Origin: UBA10906 sp049296695
GTDB lineage: Bacteria; Pseudomonadota; Gammaproteobacteria; Methylococcales; Methylomonadaceae
NCBI GenBank assembly: GCA_049296695.1
Contig: JBAQSX010000053.1
Span: 1 to 13,972 of the forward strand
Direction: 5' to 3'
DNA: 13,972 nt
Made by a program: the position numbers and the translations under genes. The notes under the pieces were generated by a model. That model had not been told where the DNA came from, searched no databases, and worked only from the letters and a program-made list of their open reading frames with translations. The stretch's first letter is position 1. Each line of letters begins with the position of its first letter. This document shows, one piece after another, positions 7,218-13,901 of this stretch.

Positions 7218-7427
7218 ATGGCTGAAGTAGAAGAAAAAGACAACATGTGGGTAATCGTTGGTGTTTGTATCGCTTCGATTGTTCTTTTAGTTGTATTATT
7301 GAAAAAAGACGAAACCAAACATTTGGCAAGTGGCGCGGTAGCTCAATTACAACAAGAAACATTTACTAAGATCGAAAAAAGACACACCAGCAACAACAGC
7401 ACTGCTGAACAAATCTCAGGTAAGTAA
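7218..7427 (+). CDS. Small single-span membrane protein (69 aa), unknown function
   Basis: The start is supported by AGAGGA about 10 bases before the ATG, and the gene ends just before a strong terminator, so it is likely a real single-gene unit. The protein starts with an acidic MAEVEEKDN, then has one hydrophobic span at about 10-29 (MWVIVGVCIASIVLLVVLL), then KK and a polar tail rich in Gln, Thr, Asn and Ser. The charge pattern (acidic before, basic after the span) would favour the N-terminus outside and the tail in the cytoplasm, though very small proteins often break this rule. The residues Gly-Val-Cys in the span do not make a convincing lipobox. No family is recognised. Nearby genes do not suggest a role. 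Confidence 0.75.
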   Translation: MAEVEEKDNMWVIVGVCIASIVLLVVLLKKDETKHLASGAVAQLQQETFTKIEKRHTSNNSTAEQISGK

Positions 7428-7433
7428 AAAATT

Positions 7434-7477
7434 AAAATACCCCTCGTACCAATATTATTGGCGAGGGGTATTTTTTT
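7434..7477. terminator. Strong, bidirectional intrinsic terminator
   Basis: AAAATACCCCTCG (7434-7446) pairs with CGAGGGGTATTTT (7462-7474), and inside it CCAAT pairs with ATTGG around an ATT loop with a two-base bulge. A T run to 7477 follows on the plus strand, and T-rich sequence follows on the minus strand. It ends the 69-aa gene (plus) and probably also lpxD (minus), whose stop is 33 bases away. Confidence 0.92.
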
Positions 7478-7509
7478 GTCTGTTGATTAGCTTAACAACC
7501 TGTTAAGTA

Positions 7510-8592
7510 TTATCCCAACCACGATTCACTCACATCGCCATCTTCTTTTGTTTGTTCTTGTGCTTCTAGCATTTTTAGTTTTTCTTCCAAAAGTTTGACT
7601 GTTTTTAATAATTCAGGCAATTTACTTAACGCAATTTGTTCTTTATAGGCCACACGTTTATCTTTTGCAGGGCTTCCAAATACTTGCGTTCCTGCGGCAA
7701 TATCGCCTGCAACACCTGCCCGCGCCATCACAACTGCGCCGCGCCCAATAGTGACATGGTCAGCAATACCCGCGCTACCTGCTAAAATTACATAATCTTC
7801 AATATTGCACGAGCCAGACACTGCCGCTTGTCCGCACATAATCACATTTTTACCGACTATGGTGTTATGACCAATCTGTACTAAATTGTCGATTTTACTG
7901 CCCGCACCAATCACTGTACTCCCTAATGCACCACGATCTATGCAAGTATTCGCACCGATTTCTACATTATTTTCGATGACCACATTACCCACTTGTGGGA
8001 CTTTAAGATGAACGCCATTTCTGAATTTATAACCAAAACCGTCCGCACCGATAACGGTATTAGAATGAATAATCACGTTATCACCAATTTCTACGCCATC
8101 ATAAATCACTGCATAAGGATGTAATTGGCAATTCTTACCGATTTTGACATCATTACCAATATACACACCCGCCAAAATCACGCTGTTATCGCCAATACTG
8201 GTGTTTTCACCAATAACGCTATACGCGCCAATATGGACGTGTGCGCCTAAATTCGCCGTATCAGCAAGTACGGCTTGCTCTGCTATTTGCGCGGTGTAAT
8301 TTCGGGGCGGATGCAATAACTCTAGTGCCTTAATAAAACTGATTTCGGGATCAGTGCAAATCAATAAGCTTAAATTTTCAGGAACATGTTCAACCACAAA
8401 ATCCTCTGCTATAAAACAAGCAGAAGCTTCTGAATTTTTTAAATAATGACTATAGCGGGTATTAGTTAATTGGGTGACTTGCGCGGGTTGCGCGGATTTA
8501 ATATCGCTAGCAGAGCTGATAAGGGTATTTTCATCGCCACCTTGGACACGGGCGGCACAAAAATCGGCGAGTTCTTTTACGGTGACGGGCAT
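7510..8592 (-). CDS. lpxD: UDP-3-O-(3-hydroxyacyl)glucosamine N-acyltransferase LpxD
   Basis: The enzyme adds the second 3-hydroxyacyl chain, from acyl-ACP, to UDP-3-O-acyl-glucosamine in lipid A synthesis at the cytoplasmic side of the inner membrane. Residues 1-100 form the N-terminal uridine-binding domain. Residues about 103-305 are hexapeptide repeats of a left-handed beta helix, for example IGAYSVIGENTSIGDNSVI. The LpxD active-site block IDNLVQIGHN at 234-243 contains the catalytic His242. The protein ends in a Lys/Glu/Leu helix (325-346) and a short acidic tail, as in trimeric LpxD. The 360-residue length is slightly above the usual 340. AGGAA lies about 11 bases before the ATG. It stands alone, not beside skp, fabZ, lpxA or lpxB, so it may be a relocated or second copy. 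Confidence 0.95.
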   Translation of the reverse strand: MPVTVKELADFCAARVQGGDENTLISSASDIKSAQPAQVTQLTNTRYSHYLKNSEASACFIAEDFVVEHVPENLSLLICTDPEISFIKALELLHPPRNYTAQIAEQAVLADTANLGAHVHIGAYSVIGENTSIGDNSVILAGVYIGNDVKIGKNCQLHPYAVIYDGVEIGDNVIIHSNTVIGADGFGYKFRNGVHLKVPQVGNVVIENNVEIGANTCIDRGALGSTVIGAGSKIDNLVQIGHNTIVGKNVIMCGQAAVSGSCNIEDYVILAGSAGIADHVTIGRGAVVMARAGVAGDIAAGTQVFGSPAKDKRVAYKEQIALSKLPELLKTVKLLEEKLKMLEAQEQTKEDGDVSESWLG

Positions 8593-8795
8593 AGATGTGG
8601 TTTCCTATCAGTGAATGAGTGTGGTTAAGATGGCATTAAACAACATTAGCGTTTACACCTTAGCATAAACTTAACGCTTATATAGCCGATAAACAGTGTA
8701 ACAGTTAAGTTGCTATGATAAAGCACGCTTAGCAATAATCACTTCAACCGTTAAAATAGCCAAGCATTTAATTAGCATTCCAACGAGTCATTATC

Positions 8796-9641
8796 ATGAA
8801 ACCACAACAACCTGCCGCAAATACCGTTAAATTACCTTATTTCGATTATTTATTATCAATGCTTAGCGCGGGTAATGACACTATAGAAAAAAGCTTTGGG
8901 CGACATGTGCATTGGGGTTATTGGCAACACCCCAAAACGGCGACTTTAACAACCGAAGATTTTCAACAAGCGGCTGAAAATTTAACCCGTCAAGTCTGTT
9001 TAGCCGCGCAGATAAAAGATGGTCAACAAGTATTAGATGTGGGTTGTGGTTTTGGTGGCACAGTCGCTTTTATTAATGAACAGTATCACGCCATGCAGTT
9101 AGTGGGTTTAAATTTAGATGAACGGCAATTAGAAAGGGCGCGGGCTACAGTGTTTCCTTTAGCCGATAACAGCATTGCTTTTCAACACGGCAATGCTTGC
9201 GCTCTGCCGTTTGCGGATAATTCATTTGATGTGGTACTCGCTGTTGAATGTATTTTTCATTTTCCTAGTCGGGAACAATTCTTTAAAGAAGCTTATCGGG
9301 TACTAAAACCTAATGGTTATTTAGCCTTATCGGATTTTATACCCAGCACGTCTTTATTGCCGTTTACTAAAATGAGTTGGTTTGGACGTTTTTATGGGAA
9401 TTGTAATTTAGATTACAGTTCCCAACATTATCGTCAACTCGCGCAACAAATTGGTTTTAATACCTTGGTTGAACACGATATTACCGCCAATACCTTGCCT
9501 ACTTATGATTATCTACAGCAACTCGCCAATCAGCAAGGCATTAAACATAAAACCGCACGATTAGAAACAGCAGTGGTGGCGATTTTAAGTCGCTTAAAAC
9601 TCTTGCACTATTATATTTATGGCTGGCAAAAATCAGCATGA
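8796..9641 (+). CDS. Class I SAM-dependent methyltransferase (small-molecule type)
   Basis: A 281-residue soluble Rossmann-fold methyltransferase. Motif I is VLDVGCGFGG at 79-88. GLNLDERQL at 104-112 holds the acidic residue expected to bind the SAM ribose. ALPFADNSFDVVLAVECIFHF at about 136-156 is motif II with the following strand. EAYRVLKPNGYLALSDF at 165-181 is the conserved strand-turn. An HVHWGYW stretch at 38-44 resembles the H-x-G-Y-W found in tocopherol, sugar and polyketide O/C-methyltransferases, so a small lipid, quinone or sugar is a likely acceptor rather than DNA or protein. The substrate cannot be named. The Shine-Dalgarno is weak (ACGAG). It is divergent from lpxD with 203 bases between the starts, and its last 9 bases overlap the end of the sugar kinase on the other strand. 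Confidence 0.87.
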   Translation: MKPQQPAANTVKLPYFDYLLSMLSAGNDTIEKSFGRHVHWGYWQHPKTATLTTEDFQQAAENLTRQVCLAAQIKDGQQVLDVGCGFGGTVAFINEQYHAMQLVGLNLDERQLERARATVFPLADNSIAFQHGNACALPFADNSFDVVLAVECIFHFPSREQFFKEAYRVLKPNGYLALSDFIPSTSLLPFTKMSWFGRFYGNCNLDYSSQHYRQLAQQIGFNTLVEHDITANTLPTYDYLQQLANQQGIKHKTARLETAVVAILSRLKLLHYYIYGWQKSA

Positions 9642-10526
9642 TTGCCATAAAGCCAAATGCTCAGTACGGTTAGGCAAGCCTAAACGCGCCCCCATTTGGG
9701 TACAGCACAATGAACCTGCCGCGCTGGCATAACGCAGTATCTCTAACCATGATAATGGTGTCGTCAACGCACCCGCAAACGCACCATGAAAGGCATCACC
9801 CGCGCCTGTGGTGTCAAGTGCGTTTACGACAAAAGCCGCTAACGCACCGCGTTCAGTACCGCGTTGCCAAATCACGCCACGTTCACCTAAGGTAATGACC
9901 ACAGCGGGTGAAAATTCTGCTAATCGTAACAAAGCGGTGTGTTCATCACCTGCATATTGCAAGGCAAATTTTTCTGAACAAACCAAATAATCCACCTCAC
10001 GCATTAAAGCCAGCGTGCCTTCGTGTACTGAACCTGCATCCAATACACTAATAATGCCTCGCTGGCGCGTTTGTTTTAACAAAGCCGCTGAAATAAGCGG
10101 TTCATGCCCGTCAAACAAAACAACCTTAGGTTGTAGCACAGAAAAATCAATACAATCCGCCGCTAAGGCTTGTCCCGCACCTTTATAATTAATTAAAGCT
10201 CTATCACCATTGGGTTTGACTAAAACCGCTGATAGTGGCGTAGGCGAAGCATCACGCACAATAAGCTGGGTATTTACCCCATAAGCTAAAAGTTCTTGAA
10301 GATGTTGCTCGCCATGACCATCGCGTCCTAAACGACCCGCAAACGCCACGCTAAAACCTAGTTTAGCCACCATCACCGCCGCATTTGCCGCAGGCCCGCC
10401 GCCACAACTTAAAACATTATCAGCAAAAATTTTTTCATTTTCGGTTGGATGTGTGGCGACTGAAAAAATTAAATCATAAGTGGCTTGCCCCACACACAGT
10501 ACATCAATTATTAAAGGCTTCATCAT
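9633..10526 (-). CDS. PfkB-family carbohydrate kinase
   Basis: A 297-residue ribokinase-like kinase that would transfer the gamma phosphate of ATP to a sugar or nucleoside hydroxyl in the cytoplasm. It has the N-terminal strand LCVGQATYDLIF with Asp18, the first PfkB signature around CGGGPAANAAVMVAKLG at 41-57, GRLGRDGHG at 64-72, and the second signature DTTGAGDAFHGAFAGAL at 238-254 with Asp244 as the catalytic base and the GAGD anion hole. The PTENEK...GGGPAANAA pattern recalls YihV-type (sulfofructose kinase-like) members, but no sulfoglycolysis gene is nearby and the substrate stays open. There are two adjacent ATG codons and no convincing Shine-Dalgarno. The gene ends tail to tail with the methyltransferase, overlapping 9 bases with no terminator between. 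Confidence 0.9.
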   Translation of the reverse strand: MMKPLIIDVLCVGQATYDLIFSVATHPTENEKIFADNVLSCGGGPAANAAVMVAKLGFSVAFAGRLGRDGHGEQHLQELLAYGVNTQLIVRDASPTPLSAVLVKPNGDRALINYKGAGQALAADCIDFSVLQPKVVLFDGHEPLISAALLKQTRQRGIISVLDAGSVHEGTLALMREVDYLVCSEKFALQYAGDEHTALLRLAEFSPAVVITLGERGVIWQRGTERGALAAFVVNALDTTGAGDAFHGAFAGALTTPLSWLEILRYASAAGSLCCTQMGARLGLPNRTEHLALWQSC

Positions 10527-10622
10527 TATCTAAAGTTTTAAAAAGTTTATTCATGAAAAATAGCAAAATATAGTAATTCTGTTTTTAATAGTGATAACGC
10601 GGTAGTGACACATAATAATTTA

Positions 10623-10734
10623 GGTAGTGCTTCAAAAGAGTAGGTTTTAACAAAACATTTTAGCTGGAGTTCAAACCTAGGTTTGAACTCCGAAAGGTTT
10701 AATATTAACTAGCCTACTTTTTTGATGCACTACC
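10623..10734. mobile_element. 112-bp MITE-like terminal-inverted-repeat element, copy 1
   Basis: The left end GGTAGTGCTTCAAAAGAGTA and the right end (read inward, GGTAGTGCATCAAAAAAGTA) are inverted repeats over 22 bases with 2 mismatches. The middle contains a perfect 26-base palindrome. No open reading frame fits inside, so it is non-autonomous. It is flanked by ATAATTTA (10615-10622) and ATAGTTTA (10735-10742), a possible 8-bp target duplication with one change. A near-identical copy begins at 13902. GGT-x-x-TGC ends with 8-9 bp duplications recall IS1-family elements, but no transposase is seen here. Confidence 0.75.
10666..10691. repeat. Perfect 26-base palindrome at the core of copy 1
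   Basis: Thirteen bases, GGAGTTCAAACCT, are followed directly by their exact reverse complement, with the axis between 10678 and 10679. It would extrude as a cruciform or make a loopless RNA hairpin. The same palindrome occurs at 13948-13972. Confidence 0.9.
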
Positions 10735-10757
10735 ATAGTTTAAAATAAATTATATTG

Positions 10758-10858
10758 GGTAGCGCATCAAAAGCATATAACACGCTATTCTAATATAATA
10801 GATTTGTTGCGACTTACAATAAGGTGTCTCAGACTAAAAGCTACTCTTTTAACATACC
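10758..10858. mobile_element. Probable decayed copy of the same element
   Basis: The left end GGTAGCGCATCAAAA differs by one base from the first 15 bases of the element terminus. The right end CTACTCTTTTAACATACC (10841-10858) matches the inverted terminus except for a 3-base deletion and nearby changes. The 101-bp length is close to the 112 bp of copy 1, but the interior has diverged and the central palindrome is not recognisable. It sits 23 bases after copy 1. Confidence 0.5.
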
Positions 10859-11036
10859 AGCCAATAGCTGTTTTATAAGTTTTTACCTCAATAACACCAT
10901 AAAAACGGGTTCAAGCTAGGTACTTACAATTTCAGTAATAAACAACTGCTTTAATAGCATTAAATATAATTTGCTATTTCAAGTATTTGCCACACACTTG
11001 TCATAGAAAGGTAACTTTAAAATAGGACGTTGTGCT
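10859..11036. other. Intergenic stretch upstream of the 63-aa gene
   Basis: No gene is seen. AATAGCA (10953-10959) and TGCTATT (10972-10978) form an inverted repeat around an AT-rich 12-base centre, possibly an operator or hairpin ahead of the small gene at 11037. No promoter with two good boxes was identified. Confidence 0.3.
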
Positions 11037-11228
11037 ATGAATATAAATCAGCTTTATAATTTTCTGATGGTCATCGCTGGTTTAATTGCGGTTTATTCGA
11101 TTTTGGTATTTATGCCAATGTTTTTTACTTATCTCTCAGAAGGCGACACTAGAGCACCTTCAGGTGGTACTGCTACAGCAGGGCAATCAGTTTCGCAATT
11201 ACACGCAAAAAAATATGCCGCACCTTGA
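11037..11228 (+). CDS. Small single-span membrane protein (63 aa), unknown function
   Basis: AGGAC (11025-11028 region) lies 9 bases before the ATG, giving a plausible start. The protein has a short polar N-terminus (MNINQLYN), one hydrophobic span at about 9-33 (FLMVIAGLIAVYSILVFMPMFFTYL), then SEGD and a Gly/Ala/Ser/Thr-rich flexible tail ending AKKYAAP. The family is not recognised. It is not visibly similar in sequence to the 69-residue protein at 7218, though the layout (one span plus short polar tail) is the same. It stands alone between decayed repeat elements and a palindrome pair, convergent with the LTA-synthase-like gene. It could also be a spurious ORF, but the Shine-Dalgarno and clear span argue for a real gene. 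Confidence 0.6.
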   Translation: MNINQLYNFLMVIAGLIAVYSILVFMPMFFTYLSEGDTRAPSGGTATAGQSVSQLHAKKYAAP

Positions 11229-11266
11229 ATTTTTCTAAGATAAAAAACTAAATACCTCCCCTGTAG

Positions 11267-11301
11267 AGACGTTGCACTGCAACGTCTTCGCATTGCAATG
11301 C
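11267..11301. repeat. Two adjacent palindromes between convergent genes
   Basis: AGACGTTGCA-C-TGCAACGTCT (11267-11287) is a palindrome with 10-bp arms and one central base. Two bases later GCATTGCAATGC (11290-11301) is a perfect 12-base palindrome. They lie between the stops of the 63-aa gene and the LTA-synthase-like gene, so they may act as a terminator for either, although no long T run follows. Similar GTAGAGACGTTGC-type repeats are known to me as interspersed intergenic repeats in several bacteria. Confidence 0.6.
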
Positions 11302-11336
11302 CTTTAAAATAGAATCAATTTAAAACTATTACCGCT

Positions 11337-12860
11337 CTATAAACTTTTTAATAACTGCACCGCAAGTTCGTGGGCAGATAAAATCTGCTCTTGAGAATTA
11401 ACAGTCGCTGTTTTTTTAGTTTGCCAAATAAAATACTCAGTATCACCATTAGGCTCGCCTAAATCATAATAAACCTGTGGCATGATTGGCACATGATCGC
11501 CATACCAACACAATACCCCGTCTCTGTTTTTATTCAGCGCGTCATTTAATAAACTTTGTTGTAATTGCGCAATCATGTTATCGGCATTTTGTAAATGTTT
11601 AAGATATACCGTTAAATCTTGCCAATGCGCGGGTGGGGTTTGTTTATAAAAAGCCGCATTATCAGCAACACTGGCAGATTCTAAATGTAACGGCCCGTGA
11701 TTTTCCATGGTAATTACAAAAATAAATAAGGGCTTATTAGTAGAATGCGCAGTTAATAAATTCTCAATTTTAGCGGCAACATTTAAATCAGCAATAAATT
11801 GTCCGTTTTCATTACCTTTATTATAGTCTGCTTGCACGGTAAAGGCTTTTATATCGATAAACTCATCAAAACCCAAACGCGGAAATACTTTATCGCGCTC
11901 ATAAAAACTAGCAGGATAGGGATGAATACACACCGTATAATAACCACGTTGTTTTAATAAACCGACTATATTATTAACCGCTTGTTTGGCAAATAAACGA
12001 TAAGGATTAAAACGGTGTATACCTAATTGCTCAGGACTTAATGCCGTTAAAAAAGCCGCTTCAGTGCGTACTGTATTCGCGCCCCATGCAGGTACAATGA
12101 ATCGCCCATGACTGTGGCTTTGCTGTTTAATATTATCAAAATTGGTTAATACTTCGGTTTTAATAGTGGCGGATAAGGTACGCGCATCAAAAAAAGATTC
12201 ACTCTGCACGGCAATAATTGAAGGCAGTTTATTTTGATTATTTAAATGTGCGCCTGCTTCATTTAATACGGCATTATTTATATCCGTCCAAGCTTCACGC
12301 TCAGCTTGCCAGTAGCCCCAAAAAAAGGCTAATTGTCCTAATAATTGTAAATCCTGCTCGGGCAAATAACTCAGCTTCGGCGAGTTGGCTAAACCTAGGC
12401 GAATTAAAACATAAGCGAGTATTATTAATATCACACTACTACTCAATAATACTGATAAATTCAGCGGCGTTTCTATTAATACCCCAATACTAACCGCACT
12501 AATAAAAGCTAAAGTCGCTCCTAGAGTTCGGGCAATACCAAAAAAGGGTAAATATAAACGCGGATGTTTAATGGCATCGGTAAAATAATCGAAATCTTGA
12601 TAAATAAAAGCTTCACGCAAACTGTGATATTTGGCGTGATGCACTAATAATAATAATAACTGCCCTGCATTTAATAAAATGACTGCAAACCAAGGTCGTT
12701 GACACAGTAATAAAATAATAGCGCAACTCAATAACCATGTACCAGTGTGTAAATATAATGCGGCTTTAGGACGTTGCCATGCCGATAGCGGTTTTTTAAT
12801 TAAAAAATAATCATAACTAAAACTGCTCAGCAATCCTATTAATAAAATAAGTATTAACAT
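11337..12860 (-). CDS. LTA synthase-like / phosphoglycerol transferase-family membrane sulfatase-fold protein
   Basis: I start the gene at the ATG at 12860 (507 aa): it follows the stop of the dehydrogenase gene after 2 bases (TAACTATG), which suggests translational coupling, and puts the first membrane span at the very N-terminus. The longer frame from 12932 would add 24 residues overlapping that gene. About five spans lie in residues 1-157 (1-20, 38-54, 57-76, 103-130, 134-157), then an extracytoplasmic alkaline-phosphatase/sulfatase domain. Likely metal and catalytic residues are Glu221 (QSESFFD), Thr263 in GANTVRTE as nucleophile, His388 in MENHGP, and Asp455/His456 in YGDHVP. This is the plan of LtaS and OpgB/MdoB, which move phosphoglycerol or related phospho groups from lipids to glycans on the outer face of the membrane. 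In a lipid A bacterium a periplasmic glucan or capsule decoration is more likely than lipoteichoic acid. The acceptor is unknown. Confidence 0.85.
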   Translation of the reverse strand: MLILILLIGLLSSFSYDYFLIKKPLSAWQRPKAALYLHTGTWLLSCAIILLLCQRPWFAVILLNAGQLLLLLVHHAKYHSLREAFIYQDFDYFTDAIKHPRLYLPFFGIARTLGATLAFISAVSIGVLIETPLNLSVLLSSSVILIILAYVLIRLGLANSPKLSYLPEQDLQLLGQLAFFWGYWQAEREAWTDINNAVLNEAGAHLNNQNKLPSIIAVQSESFFDARTLSATIKTEVLTNFDNIKQQSHSHGRFIVPAWGANTVRTEAAFLTALSPEQLGIHRFNPYRLFAKQAVNNIVGLLKQRGYYTVCIHPYPASFYERDKVFPRLGFDEFIDIKAFTVQADYNKGNENGQFIADLNVAAKIENLLTAHSTNKPLFIFVITMENHGPLHLESASVADNAAFYKQTPPAHWQDLTVYLKHLQNADNMIAQLQQSLLNDALNKNRDGVLCWYGDHVPIMPQVYYDLGEPNGDTEYFIWQTKKTATVNSQEQILSAHELAVQLLKSL

Positions 12861-12862
12861 AG

Positions 12863-13630
12863 TTAGCGTCCATATCCTAATAAACGTAAGCAATATTGCG
12901 CCAATGCGGCAGGCATGACCGCTAATAACCATGTGCCGATATTTAATGGAAACGGAAAACTAATACGCGCAGGATTTTTTTGTAAGCGGTGGGCAATGAC
13001 TTGTGCGGCTTTGCTGGCTGACCATAAAAACGGTTTAGGTCCGGGCATTGCATGGCACATGCTTGAACTGACATAGCCGGGCATAATCACGGTAACGCCT
13101 ACGCCATAACGCGCTAAACTGCCGCGTATGGCTTCACCATAGGCTTTAAGGGCGGCTTTACTGGCACAATAACTAGGCGTGACGGGCAGTCCATGATAAG
13201 CGGCTAGTGAACTCATTAAGGCAATTTGTCCACTGCCGCGTTGCTGCATGGCGGGAATGACTGCATTGATTAAGGCAATGGTGCTTTTGATATTTACATC
13301 CAATAACGCTTCAACCTCTGACCATGTTTCACCCGCGCCTCGGCGTGGTGGGTGGGTGTTCATACCTGCACTGGCAATGATTAAATCAGGCAAATGTTGC
13401 TCTGAGATGTCAGTCATCCATGCGCGTACTGCTTGAATATCGCTCAAATCCATGACTACACTTAGGACTTGCGCACCTTGCGCTTGACAATCACTAGAGA
13501 GCTTAGCTAATAGCTCAGCATTGCGTCCTTGTAAAATTAAATAAATGCCAGCGTGGGCATAATAGCGCGCCAAGGCACTGCCAATCGCGCCTGTCGCGCC
13601 TGTAATGAGAATAGTGCTGGGTTGTTTCAT
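12863..13630 (-). CDS. Short-chain dehydrogenase/reductase (SDR), classical type
   Basis: A 255-residue NAD(P)-dependent oxidoreductase. The dinucleotide-binding GATGAIG is at 11-17, the adenine-ring region MDL at 60-62, the IASAG strand at 85-89, Asn113 in DVNIKS, Ser141 in MSSLAAY, and the catalytic pair Tyr154/Lys158 in YCASK, with PGYV at 184-187. The tetrad is complete, so it should be active. GRN at 35-37 places Arg after the second strand, which hints at NADPH preference. The C-terminal stretch (about 231-250) is hydrophobic and may sit on the membrane. The substrate is unknown. The gene is first of a two-gene operon: its TAA is 2 bases before the start of the LTA-synthase-like gene, so a joint role in glycan or lipid modification is plausible. 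No clear Shine-Dalgarno precedes the ATG. Confidence 0.9.
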   Translation of the reverse strand: MKQPSTILITGATGAIGSALARYYAHAGIYLILQGRNAELLAKLSSDCQAQGAQVLSVVMDLSDIQAVRAWMTDISEQHLPDLIIASAGMNTHPPRRGAGETWSEVEALLDVNIKSTIALINAVIPAMQQRGSGQIALMSSLAAYHGLPVTPSYCASKAALKAYGEAIRGSLARYGVGVTVIMPGYVSSSMCHAMPGPKPFLWSASKAAQVIAHRLQKNPARISFPFPLNIGTWLLAVMPAALAQYCLRLLGYGR

Positions 13631-13784
13631 AATGTGTTTTGTTTAAAAGAGAAGGTTATTTGTTTAAAGTCTAACATAGCAATTTTGCAAGCATTGGCTT
13701 GTTGTTGTTTATTTATTAATAAATATTTAGGTGAGCTGTTGTTACAGGATTTTCACAACGATGAGTGACTAAAAATAGGAGTAA
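13631..13784. other. Intergenic region upstream of the SDR gene
   Basis: AT-rich DNA with no credible gene. CAAGC and GCTTG (around 13690-13702) can form a short hairpin. The promoter of the dehydrogenase operon should be here; TTGCAA with TTTAAA 16 bases later on the minus strand (about 13660-13690) is a weak candidate. Confidence 0.3.
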
Positions 13785-13844
13785 TTGTAGGGGCGAATTT
13801 ATTCGCCTTTTGGACGCAAAAACCGAATAAATTCGCCCCTACAA
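13785..13844. repeat. Long inverted repeat (21-bp perfect arms, 18-base loop)
   Basis: The left arm (13785-13805, beginning TTGTAGGGGCGAATTTATTC) and the right arm (13824-13844, ending ATTCGCCCCTACAA) are exact reverse complements. The GTAGGGGCGAAT..ATTCGCC motif is one I have seen as a multi-copy intergenic repeat in some cyanobacteria and filamentous gammaproteobacteria. It codes for nothing and would fold strongly in RNA or extrude as a cruciform. Confidence 0.85.
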
Positions 13845-13901
13845 ATAATTTAACTATTTGATTTTTTAATTTATGCGTAACTTGAGTTAGTAACTATAAC
13901 T

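Noticed and set aside
10602..10622. GGTAGTGACAC just before copy 1 as another element terminus
   Set aside because: Only the first 8 bases match, and no matching inverted end lies at a suitable distance.
10623..10858. The repeats upstream of the 63-aa gene as a CRISPR array
   Set aside because: The units are inverted-terminus elements of over 100 bp, only two in number and strongly diverged, with no regular short repeat-spacer pattern.
12218..12493. A 91-codon plus-strand frame inside the LTA-synthase-like gene
   Set aside because: It is antisense to membrane-span and linker codons of a clear gene and has no start signal.
13553..13768. A 71-codon plus-strand frame overlapping the start of the dehydrogenase gene
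   Set aside because: It is mostly antisense to a clear SDR coding region, and nothing in its translation is recognisable.
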